Positions 1 through 13,507 of a DNA stretch of 64,000 nt are shown piece after piece. The position numbers were made by a program, and so were the translations under genes. Each line of letters begins with the position of its first letter. Positions within the stretch are counted from its first letter, which is position 1. Source of the DNA: Cotesia glomerata (lineage: Eukaryota > Arthropoda > Insecta > Hymenoptera > Braconidae); NCBI RefSeq assembly GCF_020080835.1, contig NC_058161.1, positions 7,604,001-7,668,000 of the forward strand, in the 5' to 3' direction. Under the pieces are notes generated by a model, which searched no databases, was not told the origin of the DNA, and was given only the letters and a program-made list of their open reading frames with translations.

Positions 1-127
1 ACAAGTTTGTTAGTAATTCATATTATTAAAAAACCATTGCCCAAAAATTTTAATATTTTTTGAATTTAAAGTTAAAACAGCGACAAGTGAGTCAAGGTAC
101 AATAGTAGAGTGAGTCGAAGGACTTAC

Positions 128-410
128 ACTTGTTCCATGAGTGATGATCGGTATGATGATTGAGATGGTCTGTGGCCTCGAGGTTCCTGTGGTGATCATT
201 ATTATTGTTGCTATCGGGTGGTGGAAATGCAGGTCTACCTACTGGATAAACAGCTGCACCAATTGTTCTGGATCCAACGTGGGCAGCTATGCTGCACTCC
301 TCGACGACAACACAGTCCTCAACAATGCTACCGCGCATTGTCGTACCACCAGATACCGCCGGTTGAACCGTATTTGTTTTAGTACTAATCACGTTTTCAA
401 CAGTACGCAT
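128..410 (-). CDS. Probable first coding exon of an unrecognised gene, partial at left edge
   Basis: An open frame runs from an ATG at 410 leftwards for about 94 codons and meets a good splice donor (exon end at 128, followed on the minus strand by GTAAGT). The peptide is not simple-repeat noise. It has a valine/cysteine-rich first half (VEDCVVVEECS-like stretch near residues 30-40), a proline-rich PAFPPPDS segment, then an Asn/His-rich tail (NNNN, HH pairs, NHHTDHH) ending in SWNK. No domain or family is recognised. The remainder of the gene would lie left of the window. A minus-strand promoter at about 2134 is correctly oriented to drive it, about 1.7 kb upstream. Frame continuation at the donor cannot be tested here, so the call is exon-like rather than proven. 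It could also be a chance ORF. Confidence 0.45.
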
Positions 411-2120
411 ATCTACGTACTCTATCTTATATATTGCTTCTGTTGTTTTTTTTTTCTTTTGTATAAATTATTATTGCTGATAATTTACTATTTGGTCCCG
501 CTATTAGTAATCAAGTTAGCCTCGATCATAACGCGTTTTTATTATTGATAATGATAGTCATAGTCATAGTAGTAATAGTACATTTTTAATTATCCTAACT
601 AATATTTTCAACTAATAACTGATAATAATATCTTCCAGAGGGTGAGCGTTGATGGTGGTGGATATGGTAAAATTTTTCAACCCCAATAATGTAACGCATC
701 AGAGTCAACGAAAATTCGCAATGATTTTGTTTGCATTAACCAAAGTGGTGAGTATTTTTAATTATAACAACAATAGTGCAGTAATAAGATATATATTACA
801 TTTAAATATCAATATTATATTATAGAGTGCTTAGATGTGATTGATTGACGTGTGATGGATAAATAACAACACCAAAGGACTCAACTCATTCGTTGATTGC
901 AAGTAACAGAGAGAGGTGTATAAAAAAGGATGTGACGCGCAACAATAATGATACAGGGTGAAAAATAATAATTACAAGACGTTGTCTTTGTGTATTAACA
1001 GTAGACAACCGACCTGCCACAGTCGCCGTTGATGGTGTTCCCGGTTCCCTCCAAATAGCATTGAAGACTCTTTCGTTGACAGCGAGCTCCAGACGCTCTG
1101 GCGGCAGCAAACGCTCGTTCCACAATTCCGACCTGGGAACTCGCATACGGCCACCAAGTTCTTCCTTCAGGGTGTTTTTAACTCAATACCTCTTCTTCTT
1201 TCTTTCTTCCCTCTCTCTTTTTTTATTCTTGCTCTATTTTTTGTTTAATAACTATTATTTATTTTTAGGCGAAGATAAAAGTATCCACCACTGGGGTATT
1301 ATGACAGTCGAACTGATAAACACTTGAATGATCCAGCATCTATGTTGTTTATTCCAAAAAGTTGTTCACAGATTCCCGTCAGAAGATGTGGTTGATCAGA
1401 TGATTCTTCTTCCTGTATTCCACGACGTACAACTTTGTTAACTTATGTGTGCTACGTATGAAATTCAACGTGCAGGAGTCAGGGGTGTTTTCAGGTGAGG
1501 AGTAACTACGCGCTTTTTCTTTATAATTTTTAAATTTGAAAAAAAATATTTAAAAAAAAAAACACGTGTCCTGTGGCTCGTGATTTAGCACCTTGTGAAC
1601 AAGTGGTTGAAGAATTGAGTAATGAAATTTAATAAAAATAACATTACCAATTTTGTGGAGAACAATAATAAATAGAAAAAAGTTATTAGACTTGTGAATT
1701 CACAAAGAAATTTCGCGATTGGGCTGAGTGATTAAATGTGCAAGGTAAAGTTTTTAAATGATTGGTAAACTAAATACTAAATGTGGATTTTTTTTTTAAT
1801 TCAGTTTCTTTTTGTTTTACTTACAGGCGATTAAAGATTAATTTAAGTCTGGCTGGTTTGTTGAAAAATCATCGATGAAAATTCAATAAAATATCAAGTC
1901 TAACAATTACACTTGTATAAACAAATGGTATGTATTAACGTAAATAGTATTTATCCAGAAACGAATAATAATAATAAAGTCACGTTGGTTGATTGATATA
2001 AAGAAAAAAAATAAATTAATTAATTGGTATAAAATAATAATAACTGTTTCACTGTTGGATATCAAAGCACGCGGATTAAGAGAAGCTGACACAGCTCTCG
2101 TGGTGGTGCACTTAAGGCCG
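411..2120. other. Non-coding stretch, possible 5'UTR or intron of the left-edge gene
   Basis: No coding frame that I can support. It is AT-rich sequence with T/A runs and a TAG/TCA-repeat patch near 545-575. It lies between the candidate promoter at about 2134 and the coding exon at 410, so it is probably the 5' leader and/or first intron of that gene. I could not identify a convincing acceptor just upstream of 410. Confidence 0.3.
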
Positions 2121-2130
2121 GTCACCGCGT

Positions 2131-2413
2131 AACTGAGTCCGGAGCGCGCGCGGTTCTCCGCTATATTAAAACCGTACTGTGTGTAGCGGCGAACGGCGCC
2201 ACGATGACGTCATTGTGAACGTCATACACTGGGATACACCGGAGCAACGGTGGATCGATGGGCTTGCGCAGCAATACAGTAATGCACGACCCTTGCCAGT
2301 AAAGCTGCTGGTGGTGCTACTGGTATTGGGGGTGCCGGGTAGTGACAAGGGGGTGGTTACCTCACTTTACCCTGTCACCGCTAACAATGACGTCATTGTT
2401 ATGAGTGACGTCA
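2131..2413 (-). promoter_or_regulatory. Minus-strand core promoter with three full CREs, TATA-like box and initiator
   Basis: Reading leftwards there is an arthropod-type initiator TCAGTT (plus positions 2131-2136, predicted +1 at 2134). A TATA-like TTTAATATAG lies at 2161-2170, about 27-36 bases upstream of +1. Three perfect palindromic cAMP-response elements TGACGTCA lie at 2205-2212, 2388-2395 and 2406-2413, with a half site ACGTCA at 2219-2224. The stretch 2120-2230 is also much richer in G+C and CpG (GCGCGCGC near 2143-2151) than its surroundings. CRE near TATA is the classical architecture of CREB/ATF-driven promoters. Orientation is inferred from the TATA-Inr spacing and from the coding-like exon downstream on the minus strand. 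No transcript evidence is available. Confidence 0.6.
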
Positions 2414-2479
2414 TATTGCCAGTATATGCCTCGAGGTATCGTCGTAATATCGTCGAACGAGGGCGCAAAAAATAGAATA

Positions 2480-5400
2480 CACAAGTAACTGAAGACAAGG
2501 AACTAAAGAATGAGCTTTACGAACTAAAAGAGACTGACTCAACTTATTATCATAATAACATTCAAATGTTTAGTCGTAATATTGATAATATTGATAACAA
2601 TGACGATTAAATCCATTCAAGTTATCAGGAAGAAAAGATTTAATGGAGGGTAAATTTTACAATGTAAGATCTGCATCATCATCTCTTTTCTCTTTCTCTT
2701 CTGAATCTTCCTGTTCTTGTTCTTCTTTCTCGTGGTTAATGGTTTTTTTCTTTCTACTCTTGGTCTCTTGTCCATTCATAATAAATTCTCTATCACTGGT
2801 CTCCTTTTTCTTTATTTTTCCTCATACCGAGCTTTATTACCTGGCATGTTGCCATGTGCAAAGAGACTATTACGTTTGGTTCACGTCTCATAGTCGGTTA
2901 AATCCTATATTACACAAGATAAAAGCTACCGTGGACAGCGTATTATACGCGTGGCATAATACGTAGGTGGGATGAACGAGAGCACGTGTACCAGCCAGCC
3001 ACCCTTACCATAATCTCGCCCACGTCTGCGTCACTTTTCCTTCCGTTTCGTCACTGTACCACCCACCGCCTACTTACCTTAAAGTTTACCCGTTTAATTC
3101 ACATCGTAGGTTACAAGTGAATCGTGACAATTTTTTTTCTTCCCCTATATTAAATTTTTACATATACATATAAGTGTATCGATTGTATAAAATATGTTAT
3201 ACATTATATAATATATATTACATTTTATATTATTTTTTTTTCTGCTTACTCTTGTACTATTCTTCTTTGTTGACACAATCAGCGATCGTACGCCTCGGTG
3301 GAGATTTAATGGCTTAGGTCATGGTGACGGGTTAAGCTTAAAGCTACTTCATTGAACAACCGGGAATCATCTTTTAACCTTGCATCGCGTCATTATAAAA
3401 CCATTTTTTTATTAACCTTTAACATGTTTATTTATTATTTATCAATCTTCATGCTCTAATGACTTTTTTATCAACTATTTACCTGTACCTTTCCATGTTC
3501 TTCTACTTCCTTGTATATTCATTTTTTGCATAAAAAATATTCGACGATAACAATTATGATTATAATTATTTAATCGATCCTGAGATGATGCGAGCAAGTA
3601 TTTTAAAAAATGTGTATGATATACATGAACCATTGGATTCAACGAACCGAGAGGCTGATGTCTTTTTTTTTTTTGCTTCATCGTAGTATGTACATAATAT
3701 GATACATAAGCTTTTATGCAATGCTTGGAAATTACGATAGTTAATGCACGTGAAACTCTTGTCTCTTTTATCTTTATTTCTCATGTATCACTTATAATGG
3801 ATAAAGTATAATTTAAAAACGTGAATTAAATTTATTTCAATTTTTCTAGGTGATGAAGTAACAAACAGCATCAAAACAACTACATTAACTATACACTATA
3901 TAATATTCATCAGTTTTTTATATTTTATTTATCCTCAATATATAAATTTTAATTTAATTTTTTTTTATTTTCATGTTTGTTAAATTAATCCCACAAAAAA
4001 GAGGAATCATCATCAGTATCTTAAAACAGCAAGAACGATGCAAAAGTAAGATAGCGAAAGGAGGAGCAGCTGCCCGCGAGGCAATTTCGAAGGTCTTCGG
4101 AATTCTTTAGAAAGTGGTGAAGCGAAGGTGCGTATGATGGATACCTGGTAGTAGTTGATGCACATTGGGCAATCGGGAAAAAGAAGAAATCAGGAGTGTG
4201 AGGAAACGAAGGAGGAAGAAATTATCGAGGTGATCCAGAGAGAACACTAATCCACTAATAAACATATCTATACATCCAAGTGCAAATATGCATTTTATTT
4301 AATGAAGATGCTGCCCTTGATCTCACTTTGTTTAGCAGTATTATATGCACCACTAAATTTAAAAGCTATTAATTTTATATTTTTTTTCGATTGAAAAATA
4401 TTTATATTCTATATTTGTGATGCAGAAAAAATTTTTTTAATTAGCAATTTAGTTATCATTGTCAGATAACAAATTGATTGAATGAGGAATATAGAAATGA
4501 CAGAAGGTAAGATAAATAAATAAATGTTTTAGGTACTATACTATGAAAAATTTTTTAGAACGGAGAAGGTGGACAGAAATCACGGCCAACAACCGGCCAG
4601 TGCCCTGTCACATCTGTGAATGTAAATACACTGAAAGAGGAGGGTGGACCACAACACCAGTAATAACAGCACAGCACCAGCAGCGACAACAGGTTGCGTA
4701 ATCGGCGAATATCGACAGAGTACGAAAACGAAAGTTACGGGGCAAGGCCCTCAAGTGTGTGGGCAAGTATGGGAATATTGTAAGTATGTGTTTTTATTTA
4801 TCTCACGGTACTTTTGCATGTACATATATATAATACATATATAAGAATCTATTAAAATCTACCATTGGCGATGATGTAGGTAGTAAGATGACAGTCTAGA
4901 CGAATCTATATGTTATTTATTGCTGTTGTTGTTGCTGTTGGTTTTGGCGATAATAAGGATAATTATTACTACTATTATATTACCAGCGATGACGCGGAAA
5001 GAAGAAATGGAAGACAGGAGAAGATAAGAGAGTGTCCCCGTGCATCTTCGGGTGGAGGCCGTTAATTTATAATAAAACATGAGAAGAAAGCCTTGAATTC
5101 CACGAGTGGACCAGACGACCGCGGCACTGCTGTGTGTAGACCCAGTGACACGCATATCGCATATATATGTATAATATACAGACAAGCCATCATTATTTTT
5201 TTTTCTTTTTTTTTTATAAATAAAATTATAGTTATACTCGAGCGCATTATTGGAAGAAATAATAAATAGATGGACAGATAGATGAATGATGATGATGTTG
5301 ATAATAATGATAATGAAGAAGAAAGGAGTTAACCATGATGATGTCGACACTGAGAAATCGAGTTTAATCGTTTGATCTGTCTTTCCCTAATCACTTTTCT

Positions 5401-7687
5401 CTTTTACTCATGATTTACCTACTTGATGATCTCTTTCTTTCTTCCTTATATTCCAGGTGTACACGGAGAAAGTCACATCGTCACGATGTCATGTGTTAGG
5501 TTTATGTAGGTATACGTTATACTTACATACCTAGAGAAGAAAGAGTAATATAATGATAATGAGAATAAGAAACGATACTAATGCTTAGTGTAGGTTCACA
5601 CTATTGATTATAAACGGCCGCTAAAACTGAAGGGCAATGCTCGTTTCTTTTCTTCGTTTAATTATCAATATTATCTAATCAGACCCAAGGTCCCGGAAGA
5701 AGAAAAGCTTACTGAGGGTGATAGTTGTTTTAAGATGACAACTTGTAATACTTTAGTAGGTCTCGTTATTGCTAGTTGGAATATCAAGACAGTTGGAACT
5801 CTATAGGCATACATCAAGTCTTTCTATTGATTGATGTATACAAAGATATATAACGGGTTAAGAACAAGTAACATGACCTCTCTTTTTATCCATACTGATA
5901 AACTCTCAATGGAGAAATGATGAAGCTGATGAATCGAAAATTTATTTTAAAAAGTAATCAGTTACTTTTTTTTTTTTCTTATATATTTGAATTTATCACC
6001 GTTGATTTATTGAATAATTAAGTTCTCAGTATTTAATTTTTAGTAAGTTAAGTTTTTTGATTAAAATATTTACTTTTTATTTTTTACAGAGAAATAATAC
6101 CGATTCAAAAATAAAATTTAAAAAAATACTTCTTTTAAGAATAACCTGGTATAGGTCAAACAAAATGATGACCAACGTGAAAAGTCAAAGGACGACCTAT
6201 ACCCGGTCCAGAATATTGAAGAAAATCTTATTAGACTTGGGAATATGTGCACTTTGTACTTTAGCAGCCAGACTCATCTGGATTTCTTGTGAGTTAGTAA
6301 GTACATTAACATGTATAAAAATTACATCTCTGCTTTGCTATTAGCTTCCATCTCTTTTAAATTTTTTATAATTTTTCTCTCGCTTCTCGATTCTCCGATA
6401 GATCGGGAAACGATGGGCTATTAGCGCCGCGTGTGAAAGGGAAAGCTAGCGGTCGGCAACATGACGACGGAGATGAGGAGAATGAGGAGAAGGAGGAGAA
6501 CGAGGAAGAGGAGAAGGAGGAGGAGGACGACGATCGACCTGGTCTCCCGAGAGACTCTCTCCTCAGCACGTAACGTCACGATGAATCCTTGGTTGTCTTT
6601 ATACCACCTTCTGGGTTCGTCCATGTGTCTTATACTTTTGGCATCGTGCACTAAGCGTGCAAACGATTCGTTAACATCGTTAATCATTATCTAAATGCTT
6701 ATGTACGTATATATTAAGTTTTCATACCAAGCAAGGGGTTAGAACTTACCAGAGTGTAAAAGTGATAAAAATTTTTCTCCCTATGTACTTACATTTCCTT
6801 CAAAAAATTTAAGACTAAAATTTTCTTTTACTTTTACTTGTTATGCTTTAATCCCTTCAAATCATATTTAACTATAATAAATTAAAAAAAAAAAATATTT
6901 TACCGGATAAAAGGATAACAAAAGATTCATGGTCTTTATTAAATTCCGATGAGAATAACATCAACATTGAACCGACCAAAATTCATTCAAGATAACGAAC
7001 CATCAAAAATAAATAAATAAATTTTCAATTAATTTATTAATGTGCTATGATGACGTATCAGGTCAAATATATACCTAGTTAGTTAAAATGCGCGAGCGCG
7101 ACCGACTTATAGTCGAACCCGTGAACCAGAAATTATTCAGGATGAAAATGGATAGCAAAGAGGATAACGGCCTGGGATATCAAATACCTACTTTCTCCAG
7201 CAATACTTTGTGTTCGTTATTAACATCGTGTATCTTTTCCATTTCTGCGTAAATAAACGAAGAACGTACGAGGAAAAAATCATAAATAAACATAAAAAAA
7301 AGGGAAAGACACATACGCTTAATGCGACCTTTCGTTATTTAAAGTAAAAATTTCATTGAACTATCAATCGTTGCTACTATACTAATACAACCAATTACTT
7401 GATTAGGTAAGTAACTTCATTACACCCCTGTCAGAATACGATGCCTTCATGTGTCATCTGTCACGCATATTGCAAGCTATAATCGCACCTGCGTCTCGGT
7501 AACATCATCCTGGGCTTGCTACACACTTACTACTATACTATTAGTATATAGTTAACTTAAGTTGAGAGACGGAAGTTATTGCGATTGCCATCTCAGAGTA
7601 ACCGAGAATCCACAATTGTGAGTATATCTATGGATACGGATAATTAAAGACCGACAAAGTTAAACATTGTATATTTTATTTATATTC

Positions 7688-7690
<3 letters not shown>
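2480..7690. other. Gene-free stretch
   Basis: No gene recognised. Short frames here coincide with low-complexity sequence: a TCTTCT/TTCTCTT-rich patch at 2676-2770, and a purine-rich GAGGAGAAGG-type patch at 6466-6532 giving Arg- or Ser-rich frames. Scattered GATGAT and TTGTTG runs occur at 4918-5310. It may be intron or upstream regulatory DNA. Confidence 0.35.

Positions 7691-7694
<4 letters not shown>

Positions 7695-7769
<75 letters not shown>
7695..7769. repeat. (TA)n microsatellite
   Basis: About 75 bp of uninterrupted alternating TA. Such tracts are length-unstable, so the exact number of units may be an assembly estimate. Confidence 0.95.
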
Positions 7770-7771
<2 letters not shown>

Positions 7772-8039
7772 CGGTAAGTGAATGGCTTTTTCTCATTGGT
7801 TGCATGAGTAGTCCACGAAGAATCGATTAATTATTTATATGTAATTTCGCTAATCTCCGTGGGACACACGAATACTGTTACATTAAATACTAATAAGTGT
7901 ATAAATGATTTTTTAATTTTTTTTTATAGGTGGTGGATAAAAATCAGCCCCTAAAATTTATTTATTTAGATGAAAAAAGCTTTTCTATCTAATCATCGAT
8001 GAAGGAGAGATAGTGAATATAATAGAGGGTTTTACTCTG

Positions 8040-8640
8040 AAACACACACGTTTAAATATCGAGGTGGGTTTATACACGCTCGCACCTCTCAGGTACGCTT
8101 ACATCAGGAGCAGCTTAAGCAGGAGGTGAAGGGCCAGGCTGGCAGAGTGGGAGTGGGTGAGCCGACCCCTGACCCCGTGGGTGCGGGGACCTTGCCGTGG
8201 AGTAGTATGCCTGCTACAGCATAACATAACATAGCGGATACAAATGCACGAGATTGGAGACGGTGAATAGCAGCGCACGACGACTACGACCATACGACTA
8301 AGACGATTTAGACGGCGTATATAGCGGTATAAACTACTAGCTTAGCGCACAAGTCGCGGCTACGGCGACGCGACTCGCCCGCCGCCTTTCACTTTGAGAA
8401 GACGCGAGTTGAGAAAACAACTGAGGGAGAATAACCAAGATTTTTAGTAAGAGAAAAAGAGAAAAAGAGAGGGTAAGAAAAGAGAGAAAGAGAAAAATAG
8501 GTAAAGACAGTCTCGTGTGGTCTATGGGGAGTGCCTTTTGCCTACCTGCAGCTATTATCATATTATAGTAAATCTCGCGCTGTGCGCGCAGCCGCCGCGG
8601 GGCCAATTTCATTCCCACACCGTGGTACTAAGTCTCTTGT
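8040..8640. promoter_or_regulatory. GC/CpG-rich island in AT-rich DNA, possible promoter or enhancer
   Basis: Composition departs sharply from the flanks, with CpG-dense stretches at 8345-8410 (several CGCG and CGACG motifs) and 8571-8605 (GCGCGC, CCGCCGCGG). A minus-strand initiator-like TCAGTT lies at 8419-8424. A short minus-strand frame from about 8618 passes through the CpG-rich part and reaches a possible donor (GCAG|GTAGGC on the minus strand near 8547). No domain is recognisable. I read this as a candidate alternative promoter or non-coding first exon; a regulatory element is equally possible. Confidence 0.35.
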
Positions 8641-9779
8641 GTATTTACTCCTCTCACGCGACGTCTTCTCTCGCGATTATCATCATTATCATTATGATTA
8701 CGATGACGAAGACCAAGACATCATTTTCAATATAAATAAACTAAGGATAAAGAATCCCTCCATTAAGTTAAATGGACACTCTATTCCATTAATTGCTATC
8801 TCAGCTAATGATTATGATGTTAATGATAATATCCAAGATGATGATACCTGCCAGATAAGTGGACAAAAGTGAAAATTTTATCACTTGTACAATTAAGACT
8901 TTTTTTAAATTCTAACAAGTAACAACACTACGAACTATCAGATTTTAAAGTTAAGTAGATTAAATCTGATTTAGAAATCAGCAGACACTTGACTATTTTT
9001 GTGGTTTTATTTAAAAAATATCAAAAAATAAATTAAAATTTCTTCATGTAGAGTTTTTTTTTAAATAATTTATTTGGTAAAAAAATTGTCAGATGTCTGT
9101 TAATTTCAATATCGAAATAAAATAGTTATTTATTTATTATGTATATTAATCAAATAAATTAAAGATGAATTGATGTATTTACAGTTACGCTGTTGGTGTA
9201 ATGTAATTTAGATAAATAATCCATTTATATTTATACAAAATATAAATTAAAGCTTTAAGAATCGATGTTGGTTTTATTGGAGCGTTAAAGAAGACAAGGA
9301 TTACGTGTACCACAGTTAAGAGCGACGCATTCGAGGTGAGAGGTAACAGTCAAGTCGTGGTTCATCGGCTGGTAGTTGTTGGATCGTATATATCCAGATG
9401 CTGTTAAGTATGCAGATTGCAGGTACGAATAGTCACAGCCAAGTCAAGACGACAACTACTCCACGACCTGAATGCTTTACCTCTGCTAGTTTTCTGTTTC
9501 TTCTTATTCTTTCTTATGTATCTTATATACACGTAAATGTGTGTGCAGATTTACTGTGTACGTATATACAGATATATATTATCTGTTACCCTCTAAACCT
9601 GTACGGAAATCTCAACAAGTCATGCCATACATCATAGTAACCTCGTGGTTTGCTCTCTGGCTTCTGCAAACGATCCAACATCCAACGATCGTAAATGTTT
9701 AAATCTACAAACGAATCAGAGACACCTATCTAATAAGATAAGCTTACGAAGCATGCAAACGCCGCAAGTCGTGCTCTTA

Positions 9780-9878
<99 letters not shown>

Positions 9879-12800
9879 TACTATTACTGCTGCTACTATT
9901 ACTTACGAGTGAATACTGATGCGAATACGAATGCCCAGAGCTGTTAGTGCGACGTATAATTATCATCTCCCAAGGGCCTATCCCACGCTATTCCATTCCA
10001 CTCAAGTGGGACACCGACGATTTCTGCGCGTGAACGATTAGAGTTAGATCTAACTATTTTTCTCTCTCTTTTCGTCAAGATCTTTAGTGGTTTGTTCTTA
10101 CTTGTGATCCAGTATCAAAAGGGACCACAAATATTATCATTGAATCGTAATTTTCTCAAGAAGATAAGAGTGTCTGATAGTTATTTGATACTAACTACTG
10201 ACATTAATAAAATTTATAATTTATTAAATTATTTGCTAGAAGAGTTTATTTTAAAGTTCTTTTATTATAATTGATAATTTATGAAAATTATAATTTTCAA
10301 TTGCTTAAGTAAGTTAAATCAGTTGAAAATATCACCCAGGTAATTAAATTCTGTAATAAATATTTAAAAAACGTCATAGGACCTACTTAAATTATTTTAA
10401 TTAATTTAATATCATTTTCAGGACAATTATCGTTTTTTGAAATATATATACCATTACGTCATAGAACAAATGCATTGTATTGTTCATATAAAACAGCCAT
10501 GACTCGATCGATAAATTAAAAAGTTAAAAGAAGCAAAAGACTTCCTGGTGAGGTAGAGATGAACTCGGTTTACTATGCACATTGAGCGTATCAACCATTA
10601 CTTGATACTCTCGCTTAGATTTGTCGGCACTCACTACTACAATAACAATACAATGCTGCATAGTGCAGCTTAGCTGAAAGGAACGGGTTAAAAAATGAAG
10701 AAAGAGAAACAATAGAAGTGTGGGCGCAGCATCCCGCGAACCCTAACCCGAGGTGATCCCATATTCCGTTCTCTCTGGTAAAATATATATACATACACAT
10801 ATATATGTATATTCACCTCAAGGCATCAGCATCTTATTCGGTTCTTCAATTCCCCTCGCTCTCGATCGGCCTCCCGGGATATACTCGTGCACCATCAAAC
10901 AGCGTGCCGGGGAATACATATCTAGGAATACAGATATACATGTTAGTATTTATACTATGTAACATAGAGAGTACAGAGTAGTACCTATAGAGCCTCCTCG
11001 AGGGCTTGTAGCCTATTGCCATGGCCTCACCTCTCGTCGTCGTCTGTAACCTGCACCTTTCAGATATTTCTCTCGCTCCAGCGGAGTGCCAGGTTGTTGT
11101 GAAATTGCACGAGGAGTCTTAGTTTTTACCGCCACTGCATAGCTAGCATCAAATACTCTATTAACTATTGAGTATTATAAATAAAAAAGAAAAGAGATAA
11201 GATGTGCATGTAGACATTCAGCCCCGGTGGTTGTAGCCCTACTCGACCCCGTAGCTGTTACTAATCCCAGCAACGTTTATGTTATTATTATTATTGTTAT
11301 TGCTGCTGTTATATTTGCCACATTTTACACAGGGTTATCGGAAACGACGTTCACCATGATGTTCACGGCGATCTTCATAAATAATTGTCACTCAGACTTG
11401 CTGACAACGAAGGCCGTCTGTTCATCAGCTCTCTCATCTGCTCTCCAGTAACTTAATTCTAAAAACAAAATCATTAAAATAAAAAAAATATATATATAAA
11501 TAAAAGAGGATATAACAGGCTTAGTAGATGTGAGTTCTCAGATTCATGCTACCCATTACATATCCCTACTTAAATTAACTAGTGAGTATATGCTTTTTAA
11601 AAATAAAAATTAATAACACAAACATATATTTATTCATGTATATGAGGTATAAATTCATACGTCGATTGAATCCCGGTTCGACGGGTTTTCGATTAATATA
11701 TATCCCATGCATATACATAAATAAATCTGTGTAATTTATGGTGTGGCTTTCGCCTGCAGGGAAAGTAATTCGGCTAGCCTACCTCGCAAGCGTTTTTTAT
11801 ATCTAGTCATCCTAGTCGATGGGCTTACCAAAGACTTTAATACTGCCTACAATTCAACAATTCAACAATGATACATTGAAAAATCATATTGTCGAGATGC
11901 TGATTTTATTATTATTATCATTATAATTATTTTTATATGATTCAAAGGATCAAAAGTTATATACTTACTAAATGGGATTGTAGAGCATTTATATTGCTGT
12001 TGTTGTTGTTGTAGTTAGATGTCTTCTGATGAAGAGGAGGCGTTATCGCCGTCGGCACAGAGGAATGAGCTATGTCTAGGCGCACCTCATATTCATTCGT
12101 AGAAGCTCTTTTACTATTTTATTCTGTTGTTGCAAGGCTGAGAGAGTATAAAAGAGTGAGAGGATTAGGGAAAGAGAGAGAGAGAGAGGAAGAGGGAAAG
12201 GAAAAGAATGAAAAATAAAACACCGGGTGAGAGCGGTAGATTGACCCGTTGGCGAAGGAGCGAGGATGATCGCGATAACGAAACAATCGAACGAGCCCTC
12301 TTGCAAGCCAACGAACGAACCCGCACCGCCCTGAATCTTTGAACGCTCGATGATGTCGTATTACGACATCACCACTGAGCACTTAGCTACGTGAGATAAC
12401 GCGCTCTCTTCGAGGAGCATGACGTTCATTCTCCTGTATTCGTACCCAACTTTCCTCCTAGTCAAATCCCCAGACATACTACTTTTTCTTCTCTCTCGGT
12501 GGCTCTTACTCGAGACAGAGTCTATCATTTATAGACACGGGGTGCGTGCCACACGGAATAATGATTTCGTCATCACGATGTCGTGGTGAATATATCCTCG
12601 TATACCTCGGGAGTTTTGTCTAATGCGTTCCCGTGTTGGTATACACCATGGTATATGCGCGAGCTGTAGAGAATCGGCATGGTATCGAGTCATTACTTTA
12701 TACTTGGAGCACGGTGCCAGAGTGCAAGTTACTTGCCAGTAAAATCCTAGAAAGATGCGCGCACGCTCTCGAGACTCGAGTCATAGGTACTGAGCGAGTA

Positions 12801-13507
12801 CCGAGCGCAAAGGTCGTTTCTCTACTCCACCATACATTTACCATAGACATTAATACACTTACGTATATGCGCTTATATACAAATACTAAAAAAAAATTAT
12901 ATATATACATGGATGACGATGATGGTAAAGAAGCCTCTTCCGTGCTATACAACGCCAAGAGGTCACGATGATGCCGACGGCAGTCAGAGAATCACTTCTT
13001 GCCTCACTTCTCCTCCTGGGTCACCTCGTATATGTTCTTCGTAGTCTCAATCTTCCTTTCAAGTTTTCTTCTCAGTCTACACTTTAATATACCCCCACAC
13101 TTGGTGACTTTGTGGTGTGGAAATACTTTTTATCTGGCAAAAATATTTACATTTACTCGTAATAACTATGATAATCCATGTTTCAAACTATCTAAGCTTT
13201 GGCTGGTTAAATTAACGTTACTGACAGTTAAATTTTATTATTTATAGACATTTATAATTTTTTTCATAATTTGCGCTTCGCTGTGTAGTAAAGATTTTAC
13301 ATATATTACAAATACTTAAATGTTTAAATCCTCATTTTATAAAATGTGTTTTAATACTAATTAATGCCTTTAGGTATTTATTTTTATTCAAATTTACTCG
13401 TTTAGGACTTTTATATTCAAAGACGTATTAAATCATTATAATTAATGCAATAGTATTAATAATCATGAAAATTTATATTTTACTTATTATATAATTTATA
13501 ATTACTC
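8641..13507. other. Gene-free stretch with moderately GC-rich patches
   Basis: No gene is supported. Patches at 10740-11130, 12000-12110 and 12230-12800 are less AT-rich and might be conserved non-coding or untranslated exons. Open frames in them lack any recognisable domain and many depend on simple repeats. Confidence 0.3.
9779..9873. repeat. (CTA)n trinucleotide microsatellite
   Basis: About 31 nearly perfect ACT/CTA units followed by degenerate units to about 9903. It creates long artefactual poly-Tyr (plus) and poly-Ser (minus) frames, which are not genes. Confidence 0.95.

Noticed and set aside
141..548. 135-codon plus-strand frame
   Set aside because: It overlaps the better supported minus-strand exon at 128-410; its content is Ile/Tyr/Leu-rich AT noise with no splice or family support.
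9645..9966. Long poly-Tyr (plus) and poly-Ser (minus) open frames
   Set aside because: They are created by the (CTA)n microsatellite and have no non-repeat core.
11660..11700. Possible tRNA T-arm (GGTTCGACGGG)
   Set aside because: No acceptor, D or anticodon stem can be paired around it. No tRNA was found anywhere in the window.
12000..12120. Short frames on both strands (MSSDEEEALSP-type on plus; an Asn-rich frame on minus ending at a possible GTAAGT donor)
   Set aside because: The minus frame has no ATG and a stop close upstream with no good acceptor; the plus frame is under 30 codons. It may be a real exon fragment, but I cannot support it.
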